Below are positions 26,511 to 35,152 of a stretch of 64,000 bases of DNA, piece by piece (position 1 is the stretch's first letter; each line of letters opens with the position of its first letter). The DNA lies in NCBI GenBank assembly GCA_959601495.1, contig CAUGPT010000001.1, positions 1 to 64,000 of the forward strand. Direction: 5' to 3'. The notes below the pieces were generated by a model that saw only the letters and a program-made list of their open reading frames with translations, was not told the origin of the DNA and searched no databases. The stretch is from Avispirillum sp959601495. Lineage in GTDB: Bacteria > Bacillota > Clostridia > Oscillospirales > CAG-272. The translations under genes were made by a program, and so were the position numbers.

Positions 26511-27251
26511 ATGTTTCTTAAAAAACACGGCAAAGCCTTATATCTGTTCGGCTGCGTTGCCTTTGCTCTTTGTCTTTTTCTGTGCGCTTTTATCGAGAAA
26601 AAGTATTCTCTGGGCGATGCCGCACCCGTGCAGGTAGGCTTTCGCCTTGCGGTCATTATAGGCTCGGCGTTTTTTATACGGCGCGGTGAATACCGCAGCC
26701 GCCCTGCAGCGGCTGCCTCTATGTTCGTCTTTGGCCTTGTCGCCGTAGCGCTGAGCGCTCTGGGCAATATCTACACCCCGAACAGCCCAAGGTCCCTCGG
26801 GGCGAATCTTTGGTATGCTTTCGCAATTCTTGTGACTGCCGTATCGGAGGAGATGTACTTTCGCGCCGTAGGTGTTAAGATCTTCGAGACCGTTGACGGA
26901 GTCCGCATCAGCCGCAGCGGGCGGGGCTGCGTTATACTGTGCCTGGGCGCCGCGCTGCCGTATATTATAACAGGCTTCGGCGGCGGTATATTCGGTCTTA
27001 TGCACACGCTTCTCATATTCTCTCTCGGCATACTGTCGCTTGGTATGTACTGCTGCTGCAGAAACATTGCGGTGCCGTGCATAATACGATTTCTTTTGAA
27101 TTATCTCTCCGGCGTTTTTGCATATAACACCTCGGATGAGGCGCCGGCGCTCGGGCTTATAGTTTATTTTATAAGCTACACCGCAGTCGTCGTGTATAAT
27201 ATCGTCATGGGTATACGCCTACTGAAAAAAAGCGTCTCATACGGCGGATAA
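26511..27251 (+). CDS. CPBP-family (Abi/CAAX protease-like) membrane protein
   Basis: A 246-residue integral membrane protein with about seven segments. It has two CPBP intramembrane protease motifs: EEMYFR (Glu113, Glu114, Arg118) and FGLMH. In the last motif the usual His-x3-Asn reads Arg-x3-Asn (IIRFLLNYL), so one metal ligand may be lost. Family members include CAAX proteases and bacteriocin self-immunity proteins. It starts 9 bases after the dockerin protein stop, with GAGG upstream, and so is probably co-transcribed with it. Function in this organism is unknown. Confidence 0.75.
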   Translation: MFLKKHGKALYLFGCVAFALCLFLCAFIEKKYSLGDAAPVQVGFRLAVIIGSAFFIRRGEYRSRPAAAASMFVFGLVAVALSALGNIYTPNSPRSLGANLWYAFAILVTAVSEEMYFRAVGVKIFETVDGVRISRSGRGCVILCLGAALPYIITGFGGGIFGLMHTLLIFSLGILSLGMYCCCRNIAVPCIIRFLLNYLSGVFAYNTSDEAPALGLIVYFISYTAVVVYNIVMGIRLLKKSVSYGG

Positions 27252-27277
27252 ATTCGGCATAAAATTCGGTTTTGGTA

Positions 27278-27306
27278 TTGAAATTTTATTTGTCAGCGGT
27301 TATACT
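27278..27306 (+). promoter_or_regulatory. Promoter of the DUF4838 operon
   Basis: TTGAAA (27278-27283), 17 bases and TATACT (27301-27306). Confidence 0.75.
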
Positions 27307-27340
27307 TTTATAGAAATCATTTACTGCATTGGAGTTTTTT

Positions 27341-29113
27341 ATGATTATTGCAGAGAACTACGAAAGCGGATATCAGATAATTTATCCGCAGAACCCCACG
27401 CCGTCTCTTGAATTTGCGGTCCGTGAGCTTAAGAAGTATCTTTTCCGCATAACCGGAGCATATCTTCCCGAGTTTCAGGACAACCGCCACGTTGAGGCGC
27501 GCGAGATCGTTATAGGCTACACGAACCGCGGCGGCTACACCGAGGATGATGTTGCCGCCCTTGGTGAAGAGGGCTTTATCATAAGCTGCGATGGTGAGCG
27601 TATAATCATCGCGGGCAGCGGTGTGCGCGGCGCGCTTTACGGCGTTTACACGTTCCTTGAGGAATATTGCGGCTGCCGTTTTTACACCAACGACTTTGAA
27701 AAGGTGCCCGAAACGAAAAAGCTCGAGATCGCGCCTTTCGAAGCTAACCGTCAGATCCCCGCGTTTTTCTACCGCAACGCTTACTGGTACAGCGTTACCG
27801 ATCCTTATATCAGCGCAAAGCTCAAGATAAACGGCTGCCACGGCAGAAAGCGCTTTCCCGCCGAGATCGGCGGCGACGTAAACTATCAGGGCGGTTTTGA
27901 GCATACCATAGGCTGGCTTTCGGGCCAGTGTCCCTACGGCGAGAGAGCATGGGTGCAGCCCTGTCTTTCCGATGAAAAGGTTTACGAGACTGTTATCGGC
28001 AATGTCCGTAAAACTCTTGCGGCGCATCCCGAGGCGAGACTTATCTCCATAACTCAGAACGACGGCGACACCGGTGCCTGCAAGTGCGATAAGTGCCGCG
28101 CGGTCAACGAGGCTGAGGGCAGCGATATGGGCACGATGCTGAAGTTCGTGAACCGTATTGCCGAAGAGCTTGAGGGGGAATACCCCAACGTTCTTTTCGA
28201 CACTTTTGCGTATCGCTTTACAAGAAAGCCCCCCAAGACCATCCGCCCGAGAAAAAATGTGGTAATACGTCTCTGTTCCATCGAGTGCTGTTTCAGACAT
28301 CCTATTGACGAGTGCAGCGAAACACCCGGTCACAGCGACGTTACCCGCAGCTTTGCCGAGGATCTTATCGACTGGTCAAAAGTAGCTCCCAATCTTACGG
28401 TATGGAACTATACCACCGACTTTACTAATTTCCCGGTGCTTTTCTTCGATCTTCCCACACTTCGCCGCAATGTCCGCTATTTTGTTGAAAACAAGGCAAC
28501 GGGTCTTTTCGAGCAGGGCAACTACGCGTCTCCCAACGGCGAGTTCGGCGAGCTGAAGGGCTACATACTGTCAAGGCTTCTGTGGGATCCCTACATGAGC
28601 AGCGAAAAGTACAAGGAGCTGATAATCGAGTTTATCCGCGACTTCTACGGCGCGGGCTATCAGCACATTATAGACTACCTTTCAATGGTGAACGACGCTT
28701 CTTTCGACAGCCATTTCGGTATTTATTTCGACAACGCGGCGGACTATGTATGGTGCCGCGACGCGGAGAGTAAATTCGAAGGGCAGATGCTGTTCCTGAA
28801 GCGCGGCAGCGAAATGTTTGACGCAGCGGAAAAAGAGGCTGACTCTCCTACGGCGCTTGCGAACGTCAGACGCAGCCGCATTCAGCTTATCGACTACAAG
28901 GACTTCATGCTTCGCTATGAGCGCGAGCAGTGCGGCGACGAGGCAGAGAAGGCGGCGTTTACCGAAAAGATCGTTGAGAACAACAAGCTGCGCTTTGAAT
29001 ATATGCGCCGCTACGGTGTAACGCATAACCATGAATTTCACGATATTAAATCGCTCAGCGATCCGGACTACACGCAGCACTGTCTGCTGTGGAAGCGCCC
29101 GGAGGAGCAGTAA
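27341..29113 (+). CDS. DUF4838 domain protein (glycoside-hydrolase-like)
   Basis: A 590-residue protein without signal peptide. The N-terminal part (about 1-125; FAVRELKKYLFRITG, GSGVRGALYGVYTFLEEYCGCRF) is the alpha/beta domain found in front of GH67-like and GH20-like catalytic domains. The rest is DUF4838 (SITQNDGDTGACKCDKC, YPNVLFDTFAYRFTRKPP, LTVWNYTTDF). DUF4838 proteins are suspected glycan-acting enzymes but none is assigned here. The ATG at 27341 follows GGAG (27331-27334). It pairs with a TIM-barrel isomerase gene 29 bases downstream, which suggests uptake and conversion of an unusual sugar or uronic acid. Confidence 0.75.
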   Translation: MIIAENYESGYQIIYPQNPTPSLEFAVRELKKYLFRITGAYLPEFQDNRHVEAREIVIGYTNRGGYTEDDVAALGEEGFIISCDGERIIIAGSGVRGALYGVYTFLEEYCGCRFYTNDFEKVPETKKLEIAPFEANRQIPAFFYRNAYWYSVTDPYISAKLKINGCHGRKRFPAEIGGDVNYQGGFEHTIGWLSGQCPYGERAWVQPCLSDEKVYETVIGNVRKTLAAHPEARLISITQNDGDTGACKCDKCRAVNEAEGSDMGTMLKFVNRIAEELEGEYPNVLFDTFAYRFTRKPPKTIRPRKNVVIRLCSIECCFRHPIDECSETPGHSDVTRSFAEDLIDWSKVAPNLTVWNYTTDFTNFPVLFFDLPTLRRNVRYFVENKATGLFEQGNYASPNGEFGELKGYILSRLLWDPYMSSEKYKELIIEFIRDFYGAGYQHIIDYLSMVNDASFDSHFGIYFDNAADYVWCRDAESKFEGQMLFLKRGSEMFDAAEKEADSPTALANVRRSRIQLIDYKDFMLRYEREQCGDEAEKAAFTEKIVENNKLRFEYMRRYGVTHNHEFHDIKSLSDPDYTQHCLLWKRPEEQ

Positions 29114-29142
29114 TTTATAAATTTTCGGAGGTAAATAAAGTT

Positions 29143-30039
29143 ATGAAGCTTGGTATGATAATGCCCTGCGAGGCAAAGAGCTTTGACGAAGCAAAGGAAC
29201 TGGGACTTGATTTTGTCGAGTTTGACCTTAACCATCCCAACTATTGGGGCGTTAATATGGACTCCATCATGCCCCGCGCGAATGAGATCTGCGAAGCCGT
29301 AAAGCGCACCGGTGTTGAGGTCGGCGCTGTGGGACGCTGGGGCAGCCAGGTCGTTGCTGACGACGGCAGCATAATTGAAAAGGAGCTTGACGAGATCAAA
29401 AAGGCGATCGACTTCGCCGCAGCGGTCGGCGCGCCCAACTATCTTGTTTCCTGCAACTATGCCAAGGATATTACATATTATAAAAACCTTACCGTTGCCA
29501 TCGAAGTGCTCAATAAGGTCGTTGAGCACGCGAACAAGTACGGCATCACTGTTTCCATCGTAAACTGCATGATGGGCGGAAACTATATCCGCACACCCGA
29601 ACAGTGGAAGTTAGTTCTTGACGAGGTCCCCGGGCTGAAAATCAAATATGACCCCTCTCACAGCTTTGTTCACGGCGGTGACAAAGGCGCATATATGGAA
29701 GAGGGAATGCTTTGGGGCAAACATTTCGGATATATCCACATCAAAGGCGTTATCCAGTACGGCGACTCCGATGAGGTCGATTCATGGCATCGCTTCGAGC
29801 TTATCAGAAAGCACCCCGAGCTTAAGGATGTGCTGACCCAGAGCTTTATTCACGACAACTACGACAATCCCCCCGCAGGACTTGACTCCATCAACTGGAG
29901 AGCATTCTTCGGTATCCTTTACAAGTTCGGCTTTGACGGATATTGCTCCATAGAGCCTCACTCTCCCTCGTGGACAGGTGAGAAGGGCGACTGGGGCGTA
30001 AAGTATACTATCAAGTATATCAGAGACCTTATGATGTAA
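29143..30039 (+). CDS. Sugar phosphate isomerase/epimerase-like TIM-barrel protein
   Basis: A 298-residue protein of the AP endonuclease 2 / xylose isomerase-like TIM-barrel superfamily. It shows the strand-end acidic and His ligands expected for a divalent metal: FVEFDLNHPN, YDPSHSF, GYIHIKG and YCSIEPHSP. It starts at MKLGMIMPC with GGAGG about 12 bases upstream. Members interconvert ketoses or inositol-type compounds; the substrate here is unknown. It lies 29 bases after the DUF4838 gene, almost certainly in one operon, and is followed by a strong terminator. Confidence 0.8.
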   Translation: MKLGMIMPCEAKSFDEAKELGLDFVEFDLNHPNYWGVNMDSIMPRANEICEAVKRTGVEVGAVGRWGSQVVADDGSIIEKELDEIKKAIDFAAAVGAPNYLVSCNYAKDITYYKNLTVAIEVLNKVVEHANKYGITVSIVNCMMGGNYIRTPEQWKLVLDEVPGLKIKYDPSHSFVHGGDKGAYMEEGMLWGKHFGYIHIKGVIQYGDSDEVDSWHRFELIRKHPELKDVLTQSFIHDNYDNPPAGLDSINWRAFFGILYKFGFDGYCSIEPHSPSWTGEKGDWGVKYTIKYIRDLMM

Positions 30040-30056
30040 TTTGCCCGATAACGGAG

Positions 30057-30087
30057 AAAAGAGAGGAGCGCAGCTCCTCTCTTTTTT
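30057..30087. terminator. Bidirectional terminator
   Basis: AAAAGAGAGGAGC and GCTCCTCTCTTTT, with T-runs on both strands, lie between the convergent isomerase and PPTase genes. Confidence 0.9.
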
Positions 30088-30092
30088 ACATA

Positions 30093-30617
30093 TTATTTTG
30101 CGCAAATGCACAGGCGATACGTTTCATCGCCGTTTTCAAGGGAATATGAACGGATATAGCAGCCGTCGCTGCCCGCTTTGCAAAGTACGCCGTCGCCGAA
30201 CATTTTGCCGACGGCTTCGTGCCGTGTCCAGATGTCAAACAGTTCTTCGTGACTGCCCGCGTCCTCACCGAACCAGCGGCGGCACACCTTTGAAAGATTT
30301 TCCACGCTGCGCGAGCGGTCGATAAGCTCGGCGTCAAAACCGACGCGGCTGCCGGAAAAGGGAAGCATTGATATATCGTCCGGCACGGGGCAGTCTTTAT
30401 TGCATATAACGGCGCACGCGGCAAGATGAGCGGAGTGGGTCACGGAAAAATCAATGTCCGCGCGCCCGATGCACGGTCTGCCGTTGTTGCCGTTATATAT
30501 CTGCGGAATAAGCTGCTCATATCCCAAATGTCTAAGCAGCCTGTCTCTGCACCGAAGTCCCGCTTCGTGCTGCGATGCACGGTCGCTCTTTGTAAACTCG
30601 TATGAAATATATATCAT
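30093..30617 (-). CDS. 4'-phosphopantetheinyl transferase (Sfp-like)
   Basis: A 174-residue protein that would activate carrier proteins by adding phosphopantetheine from CoA to a serine. Motifs: IDFSVTHSAHLAACAV (substrate His region), VGFDAELIDRSR (Mg-binding Asp and Glu) and FDIWTRHEAVGKMFGDG (W-x-x-x-E-A-x-x-K motif, with His where Lys is more usual before the Glu). At about 170 residues it is shorter than Bacillus Sfp. It starts only 3 bases after the TagA-family gene. The acyl carrier protein at 31468 is the obvious partner. A general AcpS elsewhere in the genome is likely. Confidence 0.82.
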   Translation of the reverse strand: MIYISYEFTKSDRASQHEAGLRCRDRLLRHLGYEQLIPQIYNGNNGRPCIGRADIDFSVTHSAHLAACAVICNKDCPVPDDISMLPFSGSRVGFDAELIDRSRSVENLSKVCRRWFGEDAGSHEELFDIWTRHEAVGKMFGDGVLCKAGSDGCYIRSYSLENGDETYRLCICAK

Positions 30618-30620
30618 ATT

Positions 30621-31409
30621 TCAGTTTGCAGCTTTGTTTTTCTTCTGCGCGCGTTTGAAGCGGCGGGTGCCGAAATAAAACTTCGGCAGGCTCATCATCC
30701 GCCCGATGCGTTTAGGCTCGCACAGAAGCCTGTAAAGCCATTCAAGCCCCAGCTTTATAAATATCGTAGGCGCTCGTTTGAGATTGCCGGAGTAAACGTC
30801 AAGACTGCCGCCGAGACCGAGCAGCACTTTGACGCCGGGCAGTCTGTCTCTGTTTGCGGCGATCCACTTTTCCTGCAGCGGTGCGCCCAGGCAGACAAAG
30901 AGTACATCCGCGCCGGATCCGTTAATTATGCGCAGGGTCTCCTCGTTTTCTTCTCCCTCTTTGGCGCAGTATCCGTCGCGCGTGCCGACTATTTTAATAT
31001 CGGGGTATTTTTCTTCAAATATTTTTTTACACTGATCCGCAACGGACACACCGCTTTCCGTGCGGCTTGCGTCCTTGCTGCCGAAAAAGAATACGCCGAG
31101 TCCTTTTTCGGCGCTGAGGCGGAGAACACGCTCGCCGAGTTCAATACCCGCCACCTTGCCTTTGAGGGGAGTGCCGAGAATTCGGGCGGCTTTAACAACT
31201 CCGACGCCGTCAGGTACGACAAGCTCGGCGCTGTTTATAAGGTCGCAAAAAGACGCGTCGTCTATTGCGAGCTGTACTATTTCGGCGTTAGGTGTGAAAA
31301 CCGCGGTCTGAACTCCGTTTTGAACGTTCTCGTCTATAAACCGCACAGCTTCGTCCATTGTGACGTTGGCTACGTTCACGCCGCGCACGTTGATCTTTTC
31401 AAGTTCCAT
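30621..31409 (-). CDS. WecG/TagA/CpsF-family glycosyltransferase
   Basis: A 262-residue GT26 enzyme. Signatures are AVFTPNAEIVQLA, AELVVPDGVGVVKAARILG, FFFGSKDAS, VLFVCLGAPLQEKWIA, LGLGGSLDVYSGNLKRAP and LEWLYRLLCEPKRIGRM. TagA adds N-acetylmannosamine to lipid-linked GlcNAc to begin the wall teichoic acid linkage unit. The family also serves exopolysaccharide pathways. It acts at the inner face of the membrane. CGGAGTAA precedes the ATG. It lies downstream of the acyl carrier protein gene and its hairpin, so its expression could differ from that of the acyl genes. Confidence 0.9.
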   Translation of the reverse strand: MELEKINVRGVNVANVTMDEAVRFIDENVQNGVQTAVFTPNAEIVQLAIDDASFCDLINSAELVVPDGVGVVKAARILGTPLKGKVAGIELGERVLRLSAEKGLGVFFFGSKDASRTESGVSVADQCKKIFEEKYPDIKIVGTRDGYCAKEGEENEETLRIINGSGADVLFVCLGAPLQEKWIAANRDRLPGVKVLLGLGGSLDVYSGNLKRAPTIFIKLGLEWLYRLLCEPKRIGRMMSLPKFYFGTRRFKRAQKKNKAAN

Positions 31410-31433
31410 TTGATTTACTCCGTTTCTCTATGA

Positions 31434-31457
31434 AAAAGGCTGCCGAAGCAGCCTTTC
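31434..31457 (-). terminator. Terminator after the acyl carrier protein gene
   Basis: On the minus strand AAAGGCTGCTTCGGCAGCCT plus TTTTTC forms a compact UUCG-loop hairpin, 10 bases after the gene's stop. Confidence 0.75.
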
Positions 31458-31467
31458 TACTTGTTTT

Positions 31468-31698
31468 TCAGTTCTGAACCGAGCGCTCCATATACTTGCA
31501 AACGTCTCCGACTGTTAGGAACGTGCGGATGTCATCGTCGCTTACGGTAACGCCGAACCTGTCCTCGCAGAGAAGGACCAGGTCGGCAAGCTCAAGTGAA
31601 TTGAGACCGAGGTCCGCGGAAAGCTGTGCATCCGGACGAATGTCTTCTTCTTTAACGTCCATCTCGGTAACGAGAATATCTTTCAGGGTATCAAACAT
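31468..31698 (-). CDS. Acyl carrier protein
   Basis: A 76-residue acidic four-helix carrier. Ser34 in DLGLNSLELADL is the phosphopantetheine site (classical DSL is NSL here). AAGGAG precedes the ATG. It lies 20 bases downstream of the acyl-adenylate ligase gene, in one transcript from the promoter at 33554. The context suggests a dedicated carrier loaded by that ligase, not the fatty-acid-synthesis ACP, because no fab genes are nearby. Confidence 0.9.
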   Translation of the reverse strand: MFDTLKDILVTEMDVKEEDIRPDAQLSADLGLNSLELADLVLLCEDRFGVTVSDDDIRTFLTVGDVCKYMERSVQN

Positions 31699-31717
31699 TG
31701 CTATTTTGCTCCTTATA

Positions 31718-33424
31718 TTACTTTACCAGAAAACGTTTGATTTTCTTGGTGAGTGTTTTTTCAAAGTCTTCGTGGCGTATCTCAAAGCGGTTGATGTGCT
31801 TGTAAGCGGGCAGGGTACGGTTGATCTGCGCAATTGCCTCTTTGAGAATAAGGTTTGCGGCTGTGTCGCTTGTACCTTCGCCGAGCACGTCGTAGTCGGG
31901 AACTATAATTGCGGTTATAACGGTCTCGCCGTTCTCGCCGTCGCGCCCTATGACAACGCATTCGCGCACAGTCGTCAGTCTGTTGAGGCGCTCTTCAAGC
32001 TCTTCGGGAAAGACGTTTTTACCGTTGGAGGCTATAATAACGTTTTTGAGACGGCCCGTTATCGTGATATAACCCTTTTTGTCCATTTTTCCGATGTCGC
32101 CGGTTCTGAACCAGCCGTCATCGGTGAAGGCTGCGCGGGTGGCTTCTTCGTTTTCGTAGTAGCCCTTCATAACGTTTGCGCCGCGGACAAGTATCTCGCC
32201 CTCGCCGTTCTCCGAGTCAGCCATGGGAGCGATTCTGACTTCGCAGCCGGGCACAGACTGCCCGATGGTTTTAAATTTGATCTTTCCGGGGCGGTTGACC
32301 GATACAAGGGGAGAGCACTCCGTGATGCCGTAGCCCTGATAAACTGCGATACCGAAAGAATAGAAATCGTGAACTATCTCGGGATCGATAGGCGCGCCGC
32401 CGACGATAACGCTCTTGAGTCTGCCGCCGAACACTGCGGTGATCTCGCCGAACAGCTTTTCGCGGTTGTCTATGCCGACCATAAGCATTTTATCGCTTAT
32501 CGCCATACCTGCGCGCACTTTCTTCTCCATACCCTTGCGGCGGATCTCCGACCATATCTTTTTGTGTATCGTTTCAAGATAAAGGGGAACAAGTATAAGT
32601 CCCGTGGGCTGATATTCCTTAAAGCAGCGTGTGGCATATCTGACACCCTCGCATATGCAGACGGTTACGCCGCAGTTGCAGGCAGCTATCTGACCCGTGG
32701 TCAGCTCATATGTGTGATGTATGGGGAGAACAGACACAAACACGTCATTGGTGTCGTACTGAGTAGTTTCGCAGGCGGCATTCGCGGAAGCAACAAAGTT
32801 GCCCTGCGAAAGCATTACGCCCTTGCTGGAGCCGGTAGTGCCGGAGGTGAAGAGGATAGCCGCAACCTTGTCAAGGTCCGTTTCGGCATCCTCAAACGAG
32901 GTGTCTCCTTCATCGATAGCTGCGCGTCCGATTGCGATCATTTCTTCAAAGGGCATGCACTTTTCGCCTGAAAGCATCGCTCCGACGGGAATGAATTTCT
33001 CAAGGAAACCGACCTTCGGCAGCATTATTTCGATGCTCTGCTGCATTGCCGAGGTATACACAACAGCGCTGCACTTGGAAATTTTCATAAACTCCGCAGC
33101 CTGCGCAGGGTCAAGCTCATGGTCAAGGGGGACTATTATTCCTCCCATGATTACTACAGAATAAAACGCAACCATCCACGCCGGATGCGTGTCGCCCGTA
33201 ACTGCAACGGTCTTGCCTGCAAGACCCGTTTTTACAAGAGCGGCGGAAAACGAACGGACATTCTCGTAAAATTCGTTGTATGAAACGCTTATAAGCTCGC
33301 CGTTTTCTTTGTATTTGTATTGAGTTTTATCACCGAAATGCTCGGCGTTTGTACGGAGCATCTGGCGGAAGTCTTCAATATGCTTGGATTCTTCAACGGG
33401 CTTAAGATTATTGTAAGTAGCCAT
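31718..33424 (-). CDS. AMP-dependent acyl-adenylate ligase (acyl-CoA/acyl-ACP synthetase)
   Basis: A 568-residue ANL-superfamily enzyme that forms an acyl-AMP and passes the acyl group to a thiol. The P-loop is ILFTSGTTGSSKGVMLS. Further motifs are YQGYGITECSP, GWFRTGDIGK and ITGRLKNVIIASNGKNVFPE, with the catalytic Lys near the C-terminus (TLTKKIKRF). No membrane segments. Resemblance is to long-chain acyl ligases. The adjacent acyl carrier protein points to an acyl-ACP ligase role; the acid used is unknown. CGGAAAG is the ribosome binding site, and the leader contains a hairpin of CTGTGCC and GGCACAG. Confidence 0.9.
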   Translation of the reverse strand: MATYNNLKPVEESKHIEDFRQMLRTNAEHFGDKTQYKYKENGELISVSYNEFYENVRSFSAALVKTGLAGKTVAVTGDTHPAWMVAFYSVVIMGGIIVPLDHELDPAQAAEFMKISKCSAVVYTSAMQQSIEIMLPKVGFLEKFIPVGAMLSGEKCMPFEEMIAIGRAAIDEGDTSFEDAETDLDKVAAILFTSGTTGSSKGVMLSQGNFVASANAACETTQYDTNDVFVSVLPIHHTYELTTGQIAACNCGVTVCICEGVRYATRCFKEYQPTGLILVPLYLETIHKKIWSEIRRKGMEKKVRAGMAISDKMLMVGIDNREKLFGEITAVFGGRLKSVIVGGAPIDPEIVHDFYSFGIAVYQGYGITECSPLVSVNRPGKIKFKTIGQSVPGCEVRIAPMADSENGEGEILVRGANVMKGYYENEEATRAAFTDDGWFRTGDIGKMDKKGYITITGRLKNVIIASNGKNVFPEELEERLNRLTTVRECVVIGRDGENGETVITAIIVPDYDVLGEGTSDTAANLILKEAIAQINRTLPAYKHINRFEIRHEDFEKTLTKKIKRFLVK

Positions 33425-33525
33425 ATCTTTCCGTTTCTCCGGCGGAATTTTCTCTGTGCCTTGCGCCGGGCGGCACAGCTTTTATATAACTCACCCTCAT
33501 TTTATAAGTACAGCTATATAGTATT

Positions 33526-33554
33526 ATTATAAAGAAATAAAGCCCTTATGTCAA
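33526..33554 (-). promoter_or_regulatory. Promoter of the ligase-ACP transcript
   Basis: On the minus strand TTGACA (33554-33549), 17 bases and TATAAT (33531-33526), both perfect. Confidence 0.9.
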
Positions 33555-33594
33555 GGTTTTATACTAAATTTATGGTACGTCAAAAGAGAGTAAA

Positions 33595-33620
33595 CGGGCT
33601 GCGGCATACGCCGCAGCCCG
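33595..33620 (-). terminator. Hairpin after the aldolase gene
   Basis: CGGGCTGCGGC and GCCGCAGCCCG form an 11-bp stem with loop ATAC or its complement. There is only a weak T-tract on the minus strand, so termination may be partial. Confidence 0.6.
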
Positions 33621-33640
33621 TAATTAAAATCATGCCGTAA

Positions 33641-34324
33641 TTATTTACCGAGAAGATCGAGAATCTTCTTGTCGCCGTAAACCATTTCCCAGTCGGCAGT
33701 GAAAGCGTCTACCGCATAAAGGGTGAGAGGATGGTAAATAAGCTGGTCAAACAGCTCGGGGTTGATGGTAACTGCGGGGCAGCCTACCATGGCAACCTTG
33801 TGTACCTGCTCAACGTTCTTAAAGCTTGCCGCAAGAACCTTGCAGGTGATGTTGTGCTTTTTGAAAAGCTCGACTATCTCTTCAACAACGTGAACACCGT
33901 CGGAAACGATGTTGTCAAGTCTGTTTATGTAGGGAGCAACATAATCCGCGCCTGCAAGAGCAGCCAGCATTGCCTGCTGCTGAGTGAAGATAGCGGTAGC
34001 GGTGACCTTGATGCCCTTGCCCTTGAGGATGCTTATTGCCTTGAGACCCTCTGCGGAAACGGGGATCTTGATGTAGAAATCGCCGCCGGCGATCTGCTTG
34101 AGCTCCTCAGCCTCTTTAACGATATCTTCCGCAACGTCGCTTGTTGTCTGAATGTGAAGCATCCTGTCGGGACCGATAATGCTTCTGATCTCGGCGATAA
34201 GTGCCTTGAAGTCTGTTTTTTCTCTTGAAATGATAGTGGGGTTAGTTGTAACTCCCGCGACGGGGAAATACTCAATACATCTGCGAATGGCCTTGGTATC
34301 GGCGCTGTCGATTATATACTGCAT
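33641..34324 (-). CDS. fsa: Fructose-6-phosphate aldolase / TalC-type transaldolase
   Basis: A 227-residue class I aldolase of the small transaldolase family. VTTNPTII is the N-terminal barrel motif. The Schiff-base Lys86 lies in GGDFYIKIPVS, equivalent to the E. coli FSA lysine. TATAIFTQQQAMLAA and VLAASFKNVEQV are further family blocks. Sequence alone does not separate fructose-6-phosphate aldolase from true transaldolase; many Clostridia members serve the pentose phosphate pathway. AAAGGAAG precedes the ATG. It is a single-gene unit divergent from smpB. Confidence 0.88.
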   Translation of the reverse strand: MQYIIDSADTKAIRRCIEYFPVAGVTTNPTIISREKTDFKALIAEIRSIIGPDRMLHIQTTSDVAEDIVKEAEELKQIAGGDFYIKIPVSAEGLKAISILKGKGIKVTATAIFTQQQAMLAALAGADYVAPYINRLDNIVSDGVHVVEEIVELFKKHNITCKVLAASFKNVEQVHKVAMVGCPAVTINPELFDQLIYHPLTLYAVDAFTADWEMVYGDKKILDLLGK

Positions 34325-34355
34325 GATGTTACTTCCTTTCTTTTATCCACCAAAT

Positions 34356-34384
34356 ATGATAGCACTGCGGCAGTGAAAATGCAA
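34356..34384 (-). promoter_or_regulatory. Aldolase promoter with a palindrome in the spacer
   Basis: On the minus strand TTGCAT (34384-34379), 17 bases and TATCAT (34361-34356). The spacer holds the 13-base palindrome CACTGCCGCAGTG (34375-34363), well placed for a repressor. Confidence 0.55.
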
Positions 34385-34581
34385 TTATATCAATATACAA
34401 ATATTACATGTTCTAAGCGACATTTTCGGTCAAAATCGCAAGAAGTCGCAGGATACGCGCTTTTCGGCGCCGAGCGACAGGAATTTTACAGCCGATTTTT
34501 TGTCAAAGCCCTTTATTTTTTTGCAGCTTTGTGATATGATATATGTACAAAGCAGAGGATAAGAAGGGAGGCGGCATATGT

Positions 34582-35055
34582 ATGCAGAAAAAGAAAAGCG
34601 GCAAGATCATAACGCTTAACCGTAAGGCGCGCCACGATTATTTCGTTGACGAGACTTATGAAGCGGGCATTGAGCTTTTCGGCACCGAGGTGAAAAGTCT
34701 GCGTGCCGGAACCGTCAACCTTAAAGATTCGTATTGCCGAATCATAAACGGCGAGCTGTTCGCTTTCGGCGTGCATATCAGCCCGTATGAAAAGGGAAAT
34801 ATCTACAATAAAGACCCCCTTCGCGTGCGCAGACTGCTCATGCACAAAAAAGAGATAGCAAAGCTGTTTTACCTTATCAACCGTGACGGCTATACGCTCA
34901 TTCCTCTCAGTTTGTATTTTTCCGGCTCCCGCGTCAAAATGGAGCTCGGTCTTTGCCGAGGCAAAAAGCTTTACGATAAGCGCGACGCCGACGCAAAGCG
35001 TCAGGCTGGCAGGGAAATGGAAAGGTATACAAAAGAGATCCGCCGCGGCGGATGA
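34582..35055 (+). CDS. smpB: SsrA-binding protein SmpB
   Basis: A 157-residue tmRNA-binding protein that delivers tmRNA to stalled ribosomes. It has the conserved KARHDYFVDETYEAGIEL, GTEVKSLRAGTVNLKDSY and PLSLYFSGSRVKMELGLCRGKK blocks, and the basic C-terminal tail (DKRDADAKRQ) that sits in the mRNA channel. The start (MQKKKSGK) is set by GGGAGG about 10 bases upstream; an ATG 39 bases earlier lacks such a site. Only 6 bases separate its stop from the 5' end of ssrA, so the two are probably transcribed together. Confidence 0.96.
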   Translation: MQKKKSGKIITLNRKARHDYFVDETYEAGIELFGTEVKSLRAGTVNLKDSYCRIINGELFAFGVHISPYEKGNIYNKDPLRVRRLLMHKKEIAKLFYLINRDGYTLIPLSLYFSGSRVKMELGLCRGKKLYDKRDADAKRQAGREMERYTKEIRRGG

Positions 35056-35152
35056 ACCTATGGGGCCGCAATGGTTTCGACGGGGATTTTGAGATACAAT
35101 AAGCGGGTAGTGTTCGGAGAAACACTTAAATAAGCTCCACCTAAATTTAAAC

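Noticed and set aside
31496..32971. 491-codon plus-strand frame across the ACP and ligase genes
   Set aside because: Antisense to two well-supported genes; no recognisable domain.
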